A DNA stretch of 64,000 nucleotides from Centropus unirufus (GCA_013397695.1 VYZI01000100.1:2165365-2229364), one strand, 5' to 3'. Shown: positions 29,001-40,290, counted from the stretch's first letter. Notes: generated from the letters alone by a model not told the origin. Made by a program: numbers and translations.

Positions 29001-31120
29001 TTTAGGTAATATGTATCTTTAGTTTCTCACTTGAAACTAGGCGAATAATAAATTTTGTGAATATCTGACTGAATACAAGTTTAATAACTGTTGCTGAGAT
29101 AAAGTCATAGCATGAGCAGTATGATTACTGCTGTGTATAATTTTTGTGTTTTCATGAGTAGCTGGGAGTAACATTCTAGCATCTGGTTTAATTTCTGTCA
29201 AGTGTGCACAGATTTGTTGTTTCTGGAAATGCAGAGCTGGGAATGGGGTAAGGAACAGGCAGCAATGACTGAAGAGTTTTGTAATCTCCACTTCTCTCGG
29301 TAATTCTTGATGAAGATATGAAAGGGCGATGGTTGAGCCAATAAGGATGTGATAGAAGGCAGAACATTTTGAAATTGCTAGCAACCCAGTTTTCATGTAT
29401 TAAATCTTAGTAATCATATGTTCGCATTATTACAGTTCCTCAGTTTATAATGTAGCTATTGGAGTAGAAGATGAATAAACTTTCCCATCATTTGAAAATG
29501 GACATTTTTTCAATTTTAGTTATTTAGAAATTCTATATGAAATATCAGCTGATGTATAGAAAATGTAAAATTATGAAAATTTTTACTGTATCATTGCCAT
29601 TGTCTTTACCTACAAGATTTCTTCTTAATGCAGCCTGGGCTATAAATGGGAGAGTTTTAGTTTTTTGGAGAATTTGCTTTTTTTTCAGTGAGGTGGAATA
29701 CAGTACACTGGAAGCCATGCAGAATTTCTTGCTGTTATCTACTGCATCTGGGAGAATTTGTTTGGAAGGAAATGTACAAGGCTGCCCTGTGCTGTTTGTT
29801 CACAGACACTGTTCCCTGAAAGCACTGCAGAGTAGTATACCATCTAACCAAATTGCATCTATCGTGTAGGAGCAATGACCTAAAGGTCACGTTTATTTCC
29901 AAACGTAAGTATCCAACATTATGGATACCAAACTACTGATCTATTTACCTAGAGACAGTTTATTTTCATCTCCTCTATAGTCAAACATCACTGTGTGTGA
30001 TGAAGTTAAATCACGTGATATTTCACTGGGCCATATGAACTTCACTTTTTTGGTGGCATGACTGTTTTGGGTGCGCAGAAAAGCCACCAAAATCTTCAAT
30101 AGTGAGCTAAATATAAAGCTCTAACTGCTTTGTGATGGGCTGTGTGTAAAGATATGCAAAACCATCCTTATTTCCCTCTATACTTACCATCTGCTTTCAT
30201 GTACTTGTGGGCAGTTCATCTGTAACTAGGTAGTTGCCTTGGAAGATCTGTTGCTTTCTTTCAAAGAGAGGAACATATGCTTGTCATAGTCAGCATTGTG
30301 CCACTTGCTGTTGGTCTCCTCTTTGCAGTTGCTCAAACACATGTACCAGTCAGAAAGAGAGGGCATGGGCTGCATCATACTCGGCAATTTTAAAGAATGC
30401 CACATTCCTGCCAGCAAAATTTACATTTCACTCCTCAGTTCCTCTGCAGTTAGGTCACTTCTGTGGCACAGGTCACTCTGTTTGAAGCTGGTTGTGTGTA
30501 CCATGCTCCTAATATCCACCTGATTTTATCCCTGTCAGTATGCTTTATGCAATGTAACCAACAGCACTTGCTAATGTTCTGTAGCCCTCATGTAGGTCTT
30601 ACTTTGTGTAATACAGGGCTATATCAATGCTTTGTTTTCTGTGGCTAAATAGCATTTGGGAAAAGAGACGATTGCTGTGTTACTTTCTCGGTAGATTTAA
30701 TGGCTTATAAATAGGGATCTGATTCAGCTGACAGCTTACACAGTATTGATATGTTCTCATCAAATTGTATTGAGTAGGATTATGTGCTGCTGAGGGAGCT
30801 TCAGGAACCTGTGAACTTTGGCACCTGCCTGTTTAAAGGAAGGTGCAGCTGGTGGCAACAAATGATTCCTGCAATACAGAAGTGCAGAAAAATATGGTCT
30901 GTATAGCAAATAAGGAAATGCAAATTCCTTCTATGGAAAGGAAGAGTAAAGTTCAGGATACTGGCAAAACGTTGATACATCTATACAGTTTTATAACATT
31001 GAACTGCAAACACCAATTAAAGGTTTAATTTTTTTTTAAAGAGGAAGAGTATCATTCTTACCTCAATTTTCATGCTAATCCCTCTGTGGGATATGGAAAG
31101 GACTTTCTCTGACTAACATT

Positions 31121-31200
31121 CATCATTGAAGTAACAAAGATCAGCTGCTTTATGTTGTGGTCAACCGTGGATCTTGGTTCCTAACAGATGCAAAATGTTA
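31121..31200 (+). repeat. Source-like copy A of an inverted duplication
   Basis: This 80-bp segment is the reverse complement of 33611-33688. Aligning by eye I count six substitutions and one 2-base indel, about 92% identity. The match runs from CATCATTGAA at the left to CAAAATGTTA at the right and stops abruptly at both ends. The partner lies about 2.4 kb away in opposite orientation. I do not recognise it as part of a named repeat family, but an undescribed dispersed repeat with two local copies is an alternative. Confidence 0.85.
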
Positions 31201-32272
31201 AAGCAAATGGATCGAATGCATGAGTCATTAGGATTGAGTATTGCAAAGATGGTCTTAGTTTTTCTTACTTCTTGTCCCATTCCTTTTCTCTTTTAAATAA
31301 AGCTGTTAACTTTTCTCGTTTGTGTAAAAAATTTTATTTAATAGTTCTTACAAATCTTTTCTGTATGCTTAAAAAACCAGAATATTCCTTCTACAGTTGC
31401 TATTTTTTTTCTCATGCTCCTTACTCTTGTTTGAAGATGAGGAGCTGTAAAGAAATTCAGACCAAAACTTTTTTATTTATTTATCATTGTTACTCTTTTT
31501 AAAGGAAAACCAAAGTGGGGCAAGAAGCCTGTTTATCTTGTGACTGTTCAGAAAAGCAGTGTGTCATTGTAAACCAGCTCGTTGCTTATTGGATTGTATT
31601 ATTTTGAAAAAAAAAAAATCAGAGAAACCTTTTTCTTGGCTGTCATTGATGGTCATTAGAGTGAAACTGCTCATCTTCACTTATGGATATATATATTTTT
31701 TTCCCCATTGCATGCTTTTAAAATTTATTATCAACATGGAGAATACAATTAGTCAAGCAGCTGTAAGCCACAGTCCACTTTCCTGCTCCTTTCCTCCAGT
31801 TAGTTCCTCCTTTCTGTACTTCTCAGTGTTCCATCTGCATGAGGTCAGAGGGATGTCACATTCTCTGCTCTCTCTTCACTAGACTTGTTTTCATTCTCCT
31901 CTGGCAAAGTAACTCCCTATAACTGAACCAGCAAAAACTTTCAGGTGCTCTTTATAATTTATGTTAGAGATTGTTTTCTCCCAGAGGAAATGTTCAAGTA
32001 GGAGGAGTTTCTGAGATCTATTGTTATTCTGATACTTCAGCTTTGGTTTGAAAAGTTGGTGTCTCTTGTGGACGTGTCCTCAAATTCATGCAGCTGAGCT
32101 CAGTACTTCTCAAGTGTGTTTAACCAGCTCTTTAGGCTCCTGGCTTGGTACTAAAGACCTAGGTGGCCTGGAAAAGCAACTCTGGGAATGTGTTGCCTTT
32201 CCAACCTCCTGTTGCTTCCAGGATATGCACAAGCTTCCACTTATTGCTCTGAATTGCTCTGTGCTCAGGTGT

Positions 32273-32296
32273 GAGGGGCTACATGAGGGGCTACAT
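32273..32296. repeat. Perfect 12-bp tandem duplication
   Basis: GAGGGGCTACAT is repeated twice without mismatch or spacer. This is a typical small slippage duplication. In the + frame it inserts four codons into a frame that I do not consider coding. Confidence 0.9.
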
Positions 32297-33530
32297 TTGC
32301 TGTTGAAGTAGCAGAGCGTGTCTGTATGCTATTGATAAAGATGTGAGATGAACTCTATGATGTATGCAGGGAGATGTTGGAATGGTATCAAATTATATAG
32401 AAAGCTTGGTGCTCACATAAATCTCCATAGAAAACACCTTTGACAAGTTTGGTAGGGATTGAATAAGCACAAATAAATTGTTATGGGTTTCTGGCATAAT
32501 ATGTGTTTTCATTTTCAATGGTGTTCAAAATCATATGCATTGAGATTTTTTTCAAAGGAGGCTGGAAAAGGTAATACTGCAAGTAGTATTCTTGTCACTA
32601 GGAATTCTCACTGTTATCTATTCTGCTTTGTAAATCTAGATGCTTTGTTCCATTATTATTTCAAGTTCCACGCTTAAAAAATAATAATAACTAGGCAAAA
32701 GTGTCTTTTAGAAGTCCATACTGTTTGTGGTGTCACAGAATAGTAAAATTGACCTTGGTCCTAGGGGCTTTGAAAAAACTGCAGCAATTGTCTAGATGGT
32801 TATCTTGTAAAGCCACCCTCTTTGCATTAAAACATAGAGCAATTTGGTGTTTTGTTGATTCTATATTAATGATTTCTGCAGTTAAGCTACTATGAGTAGC
32901 CATGCTTTGATTCTCTGCTTTCCTTTTTCAAAGGTATTAACCACTGTAAAATTATAATGCAATAGATACTGCCCAGAATCAAGGTAACTATTTACTCGAT
33001 AAATAAAAGAATTCTTGGCTAACGCCCTTGGAAAACTCAGTGAGGAACTTCATACAATACTTAACTCATAAAGATGATGACACTTCTTTGTTGATATGCA
33101 AATTTATTTGTCATGTAGGGAAGAGGTAAACCAGTGCCTTGGGCATCAGGACTGCCTGGTTGTGCCTTAAAATATTTCTGTTGAGCTGGTGCTTTGAAAG
33201 CAAGTTTTATTAATTGTGAAATAACATGTTATTTGATATTTGAGGACTTTAATGATTTCAGTTATCATTTGGCAAAGTATGTAACAAAATTAGTGTGTGG
33301 CGTGCAGCACTAATAAATCTTAGACTGTTGACCCTTTGAGCATTTATAGCTTATCATCAGCGAAGTGTCTTGTAAAAGATTTTTTGGTGTGACTTTAAAG
33401 CATTAAAGTTGCCTATACTTTGTAGACCTTCAGAATTTGATTCCTCTGAGATGATAAAAGTATGATTATCACAACAATCTTAGGCTTCAATTGAAGTTAT
33501 TTTCCTGACACCAAGCTAGAAGGTTTACAT

Positions 33531-33574
33531 GGTTTTGTTTTGTTTTATTTTATTTTTGTTTTATTTTTATTTTA
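33531..33574. repeat. TTTTG/TTTTA simple repeat
   Basis: An imperfect array of TTTTG and TTTTA pentamers lies directly to the left of the inverted-copy mosaic that starts at 33611. It is low-complexity sequence. Its closeness to the mosaic may matter because such tracts can stall replication. Confidence 0.85.
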
Positions 33575-33610
33575 GCTCCAGTTAAGGTTGATCTTAGCTG
33601 GAATTGCACA

Positions 33611-33688
33611 TAATATTTTGCATCCGTTAGGAACCAAGATCCATGGTTGACCACAATATAAAGCAGGTGATCTTTGACTTCGATGATG
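33611..33688 (-). repeat. Inverted copy of 31121-31200 (mosaic part 1)
   Basis: The 78 bases align to the reverse complement of 31121-31200 with substitutions mostly of the C/T type and one 2-base deletion in this copy (TCTTTGAC against TCTTTGTTAC). The similarity ends at CGATGATG. Only seven bases (TTTTCTT) separate it from the second inverted piece at 33696. This is a direct observation. The order in which the copies arose cannot be told from one genome. Confidence 0.85.
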
Positions 33689-33695
33689 TTTTCTT

Positions 33696-33782
33696 CAGTT
33701 GTTTTCTTCCTACTTCTAAGTCCTTGCTCACCTTCCCAAATGAGTTCTCAAGAGCAGGGAACAGGCAGCATGCCAGGCAGTG
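33696..33782 (-). repeat. Inverted copy of 35550-35636 (mosaic part 2)
   Basis: The 87 bases match the reverse complement of 35550-35636 at 86 positions. The only difference is AAGAGCAGGG here against AAGGGCAGGG. The match begins at CAGTTGTTTTC, ends at CCAGGCAGTG, and stops sharply on both sides. The near-identity means the copying is recent or the copies are being kept alike, for example by gene conversion. The lower identity of the neighbouring part 1 argues against one simple event. Confidence 0.95.
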
Positions 33783-35549
33783 TCTTAAACATTAGGATTT
33801 TGTCCCAAAAGCTATCAGGCATGCTGCTTCTAACAACTTTCAGCATATAGTAAAGGTTTAGTAGAGCCAGCGTGTAGACCTACAAGCAGGGGTTGCAGTA
33901 GAAGACTTAAATTTTTGAGTTTTTGTCCTGAAGGAAAGAACTTGACTTAAATGTGATTTGGATTTTTTTATTAATTGTTTTTCTTTAATAGTGGATGTAT
34001 AATTTGTCATCAAACTGATTTTTTAAAATTTTTTTTAAATAGTGAAGAATCACTTTTTTTGAGTGACGTGGTAAAAGAAAATGTTTCCATACTAAATTTC
34101 AGCCCATATCATAACCATTGAGAAAGGAGCTCCAATGCCAGCCAGTGGTGAGAACAGGCAGGAATGTTCCCGATTTCAGAGGTTAGAAAAAGGACTCATT
34201 AAGGGTCCACAGTGAATCCAGCTAAGGGGTAGAAAGAGGCACATCTTTCTTGAGACATTATTTTCTTCACGCAAGATAACCTCTTTCAGAGCTGGTGTGC
34301 TAGAGAGGTACTGGTACCTCTCCAGGTCCTGCTACGCAAGTAGTGGTGTTGCCTCTGATCAAGGAGAAATCCTGACGTGATGCCTGCACTTTTGTCGAAC
34401 TGTGCTTGTGGCACGTGTGATATTGTTGCAGGAGCAGCTTCTGTTTCAGCTTAGAGTAAATCGAGCATCAGCGGTACCAAGCAGGAAGCAGGAACATGCA
34501 GGGCCTTTTCTCTGAGGGCTTTTCTGTTTGCCTAACAGATTATTCAAATGTTTTCCTGTTGACTTAGCCTGGTCACTGGTTTCAGCTGTAACCTTTAAAT
34601 AGGACTTAAGTCTGTCAATGGACACGGAAGATAGCTGTGAATCTGGGAGGAGGGAAGAGGACTTCTTTTTGAGAGGGGATATGGAGCCATGGGCCGTGGC
34701 TCTGCTGGGATTAGGGCAGAAGGGAAGTAAAATGATGTGCCTTTTCGAAAGGAGTGTAACCTCTGTTTGGATAAATGTGAGACCAGGTCAGACCTTGTCC
34801 CTTGTGCAGTGCCCACAGGTCCTTACAGTGGGTCTCTATATGCTGCTGTCATTTCCTTCTCGTTAGTGTCCGTGGGCATTACTGCACTTAAACCGGAATG
34901 CAAAACCTACATAAGGAGTGAGGAGATACAGAGTGGGGTAGAACTTTTTACTTGTAGAAAAAGGAAAAGTACACTCCAAATGCCACCCCTGTCCCCAGAA
35001 CAAAGAGTGCAGGAGGGATGTGTGGGAGCATAGGCATCAAGTGTCTGATACAGGTCCAGGACTCCAAGCAGTCTTCACTCTTCCTTTATATTTCAGTGGA
35101 TATTAATAATAGTTGTGACCAATGCAGATAATGCCTAGGGAGCTGCGTGCGAGTTTTCATTTTGTTGTGTCTATTACAGTGACAAAGATAGCTTTGAGAC
35201 CAAGAATTTTTGGCAGCTTAATTAAAGCTCCTGTTGACTTTTACCTCAAGTGTCTTTCACCTGTTCCTCACAGCAGCGCTCAGAAATCTCTCTTGGCTAC
35301 CCACTATCTAAATTTTTAATCTGAGCTGAGCAGAAAGAAGGAATCCATTTCTCTCACGTTCTTGGTTTAAACTGTATAACGCTGGCAACACAAAGTTTTA
35401 CACTTACCTAGGCTTCCTAAATCTGCTGCAGGTGACTGGGCAGGCAGCCAGCGGGGATAGCCTGCTCCTTGAGCCCAACACCGTCCCACTGGGGCTCAGG
35501 TGGGTGGGGAGATGGGGCAGCCTCCTGCTGCCCAGATTCATCTGATTGC
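33783..35549. other. Non-coding DNA forming the spacer of the 87-bp inverted repeat
   Basis: No gene was found. Plus-strand frames at 34618-34866 and 34737-35033 overlap each other and have no recognised motif. The right part, from about 35410, is clearly G+C-richer, with several CCTGCTGCCC- and GGGGCTCAGG-like runs. It would be the loop of about 1.8 kb if the flanking inverted repeat paired. Confidence 0.55.
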
Positions 35550-35636
35550 CACTGCCTGGCATGCTGCCTGTTCCCTGCCCTTGAGAACTCATTTGGGAAG
35601 GTGAGCAAGGACTTAGAAGTAGGAAGAAAACAACTG
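35550..35636 (+). repeat. Source-like copy B of an 87-bp inverted repeat
   Basis: This segment is the partner of 33696-33782 (86/87 identity, opposite orientation, about 1.8 kb apart). It sits inside a G+C-richer patch spanning roughly 35410-35660 and reads continuously with it. The copy at 33696 lies in A+T-richer surroundings. On that compositional ground I infer that this is the donor and 33696-33782 the derived copy, but this is not proven. Confidence 0.93.
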
Positions 35637-37264
35637 CCCACTGCATAGAGACAAGGAAGGGGCTTCTGGTCCCAGAGGAATTTCAGTGGATCCAGGTACA
35701 TTTGTTCTTAATTTACTGTTTATTGCTTATGTTCCTCCAGTAAGCTTTGTTTTCCCCCTCCCCCCAAAATGCTTGAATTAAATTACCGATACATTCTTGA
35801 GCAATATGAAAGGCCGAAGTCCAAGGCAACTCATGACACCTTGTTCAGCCAATGTTTTTCCGTATTCCGATAATAGAAGCTCTTTCTAGAATGTATGGAA
35901 CGCTTTGTACTCTGATCTTGTGAACTAGAGAGACAGAGTTATGGCTAATTCACCTCTCTGTCATCATACTGTCTTTAGTGCAACCATATTTTTTTTTTTT
36001 GTGAGAAAGTTGAATGTTGTACCGATTTTTGGTTTGGTTTTTAAAATTTTGCTGACTGAACTTTCCATTCTGTGTAGTCCATCCTTTACTTTTTGCACTG
36101 GAGAAAGCATGGGTGTTAACTTGTTAAAGCCACTAACCGGGATTACCACAGGATGGGAGTAAGTCATAGTTGAGTTTTGAGGAGCATTGGGTTAGGTTTG
36201 GTAGCTCTGCGCCTGGGCAGACTGGAGGCCAGAGTTATGAGAAGTCTCTTTGTGCTCTGTGCTTTCTGTCACAGGGCAGTGACTCACAGATGTAAATTTT
36301 GGGCCACACCTATATTTTTGCCAACTTTGCTTCTGCTGGGGATGAAGAGAGGAGCAAGTGGGACCAAGTACCAGCCTGTTTCCTTGGAAAGGAACACTAT
36401 ATGGAGGTGGGACAGAGGGATGCTCCTAAGCGCTCCGCTTTTCCTAGGAGAGGAGGGTGGCACACAGGGCGGGAACTGCTCACTTTCTGGAATCAGCCCA
36501 TGAGAAATTGGTGGAGCCACACCAGGCTGAACTGCAGCATTACTCCACTGTTTTGGCATGAGATTTTTTAATTACACTAGGTTTTATTTTAATTTCTTTT
36601 GTATTTTTTGCCCATGCACAAGGTCCTACCGTTTGACTAGTTTGATTTCTCAGTTCATTTGCTAGATGCAGTCACTTCATCCTTCATATGTTGTTGTGCT
36701 GTTGGGTATTAGTCTTTGACCTTCAGAAGTAGTCATCTAATTAAGGAGTGGGCTGATCACATAGTCTCTGTTTGACCAAATTACTAAGAAATAACTTTGT
36801 GAATACTAATAATGCTAAATATAGACTACTTGAAGTCCTAATGCTTGCAGAGCCATCTGCAAATTTTTGCCCTCCTGAGTTCAGCCAGCCTCGGGAATGG
36901 ATGCTGTGATTCACCATAAGTGAGGCTTTTTGCTCATAACTGCTCATTCTCAAAACCTGGTTCAAGTTACATAGGAGATGCTTGGAAAAACACCCGTTTG
37001 TTTCACAGTCTGCTTTTCATGATGTGTTATTTTTTTAATAGCAGATGTGACATTTAAAAAAACGTTGCTGAAGAATGACGTGTCTTCAGGAGCTCCTGTA
37101 CTGGCATTTGGAGAATACTTTTTAAAGTTTTAATTCTGAATTAAAACCACAGTGATACTGAAGCTTGAGGTTTTAATAGTGGTGACATTGATATTAATAG
37201 AAAATGTTTGAAAAATGCAAACTTTCAACTTCAGGTTAAATCCTACTGTAGCATATTCTAAACC

Positions 37265-37287
37265 TTTTTTTTTTTAAAAAAAAAAAA
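37265..37287. repeat. T11-A12 tract
   Basis: Eleven T residues are followed directly by twelve A residues, giving a self-complementary tract. Such a junction is rigid and can form a hairpin. It may also be the join of two independent mononucleotide tracts. No mobile-element body was seen on either side. Confidence 0.9.
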
Positions 37288-37445
37288 TTTGCAAATTGCT
37301 TTGAATGTCCTCTCAAATTTTTGGGAAAAACCTTTGCTTAATCACCTTACCCCGATATTGGTACTTTTTGTTTATTTTGCACATTTCATTATGCTTGACA
37401 TTGGTGGTTTTACTTTACAATATTTATGTTAAACAGTTTAAAATA

Positions 37446-37490
37446 GTATTAATATTTTGGTATTAATATTTTAACATATCATGTTAAAAT
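37446..37490. repeat. Direct repeat overlapping a perfect short inverted repeat
   Basis: GTATTAATATTTT occurs at 37446-37458 and again at 37460-37472. Overlapping the second copy, ATTTTAACAT (37468-37477) and ATGTTAAAAT (37481-37490) are perfect reverse complements around the three-base centre ATC. The cluster is AT-only apart from a few bases. It could be a tight hairpin, with no function that I can assign. Confidence 0.85.
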
Positions 37491-38445
37491 GTATCAATTT
37501 GCAAACAAACCCTGCTTGATGTTTTTGAGAGGATTTTTAGAAATGCTCTATACATTTTAAGAGTGTCCCGAATCCGCAAGAACAATGTGTTGTGCATTCT
37601 GAGTCACATTAAGGGATTCCTAGTTGCAGCTCCCCTGAGTCTGAGTGCATTTTAACATGAATGCAGAGTACTAGTTGAGGATGGGCTAAAGCAGCTTGGT
37701 GAGAGGTGGTGACTACTTCAAATACAACATTGATGTCTGTCCTACTTTGGGATTTACTCTATCCCTCTCTCTCCTTCTACATAGCCTCTACCTCCTCCTT
37801 TCCTGAAAAAGATGTCAAGTCTGTATTGTTAAAAATTTGTCTATTTTCCTTTAGTGGGAAGGGGAAATGCTACTCGGACTTCATCAGGCTTAGTTGAAAC
37901 AAAGTTGAAATTTTCTAAAGCAGTGTTTTTAATTATTTTGCTTTAGAAAGAGAACTTTGATTTCTTTTGGTGTGTATAGTTATTTACTGTGCACTGTTAA
38001 AGCTTGTACTGATCTTTCAAAGAGAAGTAGTGAACATGAACTAAGAGGATGCTTTCAACTCAAGCTCATGAAGTTTGAATTCCTTTGAATAAGTGATTAG
38101 AGTGTGAAGGAGGAAATCCTAGATTTAACAAATTATTCTTATTTTAATTTTTCAATTTTAAAACACTGAGAAAGGAAGGCTTTGGATAATATCAACTGTG
38201 AATTTAGGAGTGGTTAGTATGGTCCTGGAGATAGTTTGGAGTGGCAACAAAGTAAACATGACAGCCCTTATTTTGCTTCCTCATTACAAACACTTTTGTT
38301 TCAAACCTGTTTTGCTTAAAAGTATTATGAAAGCACACCTAGAACTGAAATGCACCAGACACTAGGGTTCCCCAGAATAAGTGTCAGAGTGTCGAGATTC
38401 ACCAAGAATAAATTAGGTACCATATTAGCATTAATGTGTCTTTAT

Positions 38446-38834
38446 GAGAGTTGTGGTGGCTCAGCCTGGAGAAGAGAAGGCCCCAAGCAGACCTTCTAGA
38501 GGCTTTCCAGTACCTGAAGGGGGTCTACAAGAAAGCTGAGGAGGGGCTTTTTGCAAAGATATGGAGTGATGGGACGAGGAGGAGTAGATACAAATTGTAA
38601 GGGGGAAGACTAAGACTAGACATTAGGAAGAAATTCTTCACTATGCGGGTGGTGAGGCACTGGCGCAGTTGCCCAGGGAGGCTGTGGGTGCCCACTCCCT
38701 GGAAGCATTCAAGGCCAGGTTGAATGGGGCCTCGAGCAGCCTAGTTTGGTGGGAGGTGTTCCCTGATCATGACAGGGGGATCGGAACTGGATGATCTTCA
38801 GGGTCCCTTCCAACCCAACCCATTTTGTGATTTA
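38446..38834 (+). mobile_element. CR1 LINE, 5'-truncated copy with ORF2 C-terminal remnant
   Basis: This is the best mobile-element copy in the window. It runs from GTGGCTCAGCCTGGAGAAG through CAGTACCTGAAGGGGG, GACATTAGGAAGAAATTC and GGCCAGGTTGAATGGGGCC. It ends in CCTTCCAACCCAACCC and a decayed ATTTTGTGATTT tail, all in the order expected of the 3' end of an avian CR1. Codons 38631-38663 read KFFTMRVVRHW, which fits the C-terminal part of the CR1 ORF2 (endonuclease/reverse transcriptase) protein. Shortly after that, the frame is broken by what looks like a one-base deletion relative to the usual AACAGGTTGCCC. About 390 bases of roughly 4.5 kb remain. The endonuclease and reverse transcriptase domains are absent, so the copy cannot move. 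Confidence 0.96.
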
Positions 38835-39243
38835 GTTATTTAGCTTCTGTCACTACTAGTTAAGAGATTGTTTTAATAAAAGGGCTTTGCTCAAATGAAA
38901 TTAAACAACTGCCAAGCTACCTCACTGTACTATGGTTTCTGATTTATTTGTGCTTTTATTTGAGTGTGACACATTATAACTTTACATTGTAGATTAAATA
39001 CACAGTTTACATTATTCTGCTTGGTCTTTTTCTTTGCTGACCTTCACTTTGTTAGTTTAACACATAATTTAAGAAAGTGAGGCTAGTGGAAACCATGTGA
39101 ATGAGAGTGCAGAACTACAGGCAAAATGAAGAGCACTCAGGAAATCTGACTTTTAAGAATCTCTCTAGGAGTAGGACTGAGTAGAGACTTACAAATAAGT
39201 TTTCAGCCTTAATTTATTTCTTTTTAATTTTTTGTGGTTTTTC

Positions 39244-39265
39244 TTTTGTTTTGTTTTGTTTTTTG
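39244..39265. repeat. (TTTTG)n simple repeat
   Basis: About four TTTTG pentamers stand in a row, ending in a T6 run. This is a small low-complexity tract with no associated element body. Confidence 0.85.
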
Positions 39266-40290
39266 CTTTCTTTTAATATACATTAGTCTAGCAGTTTTCC
39301 AGTCACTTGTTCCCTTCTCAGGAAAAAACAAGGTATGCAAATTTAAGTTGCAATGAGAGGCATGGAGAAATAAATCTAAAAGCACTCTTTCTCCTCAGAG
39401 CGCTTCCTTTTTTTTATCTCCCATGTCTTTTTTCCTTCGCTTGTCAAAAGAAACAGATCTCTTCTCTCCTCTCAGAAGGAGAGACCTTTCAGCATTGTAT
39501 CAAAGTGCAGGGGGCTGTTAATTACTTGGAATTAGTTGGAAGAAAAGAAATAAATCAATCTGGTTATTCAACTTCTGTGAACAGTCACGGAGCGGAGGTC
39601 TGCGAGTTGATATTTTATTTCTGTTTTTCATTCCAGTCAGGAAGGAGGGAACAGTTGGTGATAGCTTTAATGCAGGGATGTGAATACTTTAGTTACTCTC
39701 ACGTTGTATAAATGCCAGGCACCTGTCCAAACATCAGGGTCATCCTTAGAAAACGTTGTTATTTATTTTGCTACCTTAGTTGCCAGTGTCTGCCAAAATC
39801 TCTGTTTATAACTGAGCTTAAATGTGTTTTAATTCTGTTTGTACTAACAAATGTTTGAAAAATCCAGAACCATAATTCTGCTTATGAATTAGGACACATA
39901 GTGTTAAAGTTTTTAAGCAGAAATACAAAATGAGGACATGGTAGCAGATCAGTGGGTGTGTTAAATGGAGAAACTGCCCATCCTGAACTGAAGCTCTTTC
40001 AGAATCGGTTTGCAGAGATGTGGGGTGGAGCAGTCCACATGCATTCAGAGATCACTTCTCCAAATCAGTTGCTTTTGCAAACAGGAATGCAATGTCAAAG
40101 CTTTTTGCTGAGAAGTTTTCCTGTTTCAAGATTGAAAATGCTTACATGAGACTTTTAAAACAACCAAGGACATGCTTGTTTTCCAGGGAACCAAGGAAAG
40201 CTTTAGCTTCAATGCCCATTAGCGGCAACTCTTATGCAGTTTGCATCTGAGCCATGTAGTGCATGACTGTCCTCTTCCTGTTCCTGACAG

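Larger units (their letters stand above)
17027..31120. other. Non-coding unique DNA with poly-T tracts
   Basis: No gene could be supported. The 111-codon minus-strand frame at 20666-21001, the 113-codon minus frame at 24609-24950, the 116-codon plus frame at 27208-27558 and the 119-codon minus frame at 29037-29396 show no recognisable motif. The patch 28473-28824 is open in five frames at once because it is locally G+C-richer and short of stop codons. Poly-T runs occur at 21268-21291, 22576-22590 and 22628-22641. A small AGACTGC repeat lies at 25977-26003. Confidence 0.6.
31201..33610. other. Non-coding unique DNA between inverted copies
   Basis: No gene was found. The stretch contains a perfect 12-bp tandem duplication at 32273-32296 and a T-rich simple repeat at 33531-33574. 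A 107-codon plus-strand frame at 31559-31882 has no recognisable feature. If the inverted copies at 31121-31200 and 33611-33688 paired in a transcript, this region would form the loop. Confidence 0.55.
35637..38445. other. Non-coding, A+T-rich unique DNA
   Basis: No gene was supported. Frames at 36177-36503 (+, 108 codons), 36284-36559 (-) and 36299-36571 (+) overlap on both strands in a locally G+C-richer patch and look like chance. A T11A12 tract is at 37265-37287, and a nested direct and inverted repeat is at 37446-37490. The rest shows nothing recognisable. Confidence 0.6.

Noticed and set aside
32730..32790. Possible minus-strand CR1 tail (TCACAGAATAG...)
   Set aside because: Only a few bases match. 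The expected GGTTGGAAGG run and tail octamers are missing.
34737..35033. 98-codon frame with a cysteine cluster near its start
   Set aside because: The CxxCxxxC-like spacing is short and does not continue into a zinc-finger pattern. An overlapping frame is also open, and no splice context was seen.
39307..39711. 134-codon plus-strand open frame
   Set aside because: Phe/Leu-rich segments follow from T-rich DNA. No domain or signal peptide at the N-terminus was convincing.
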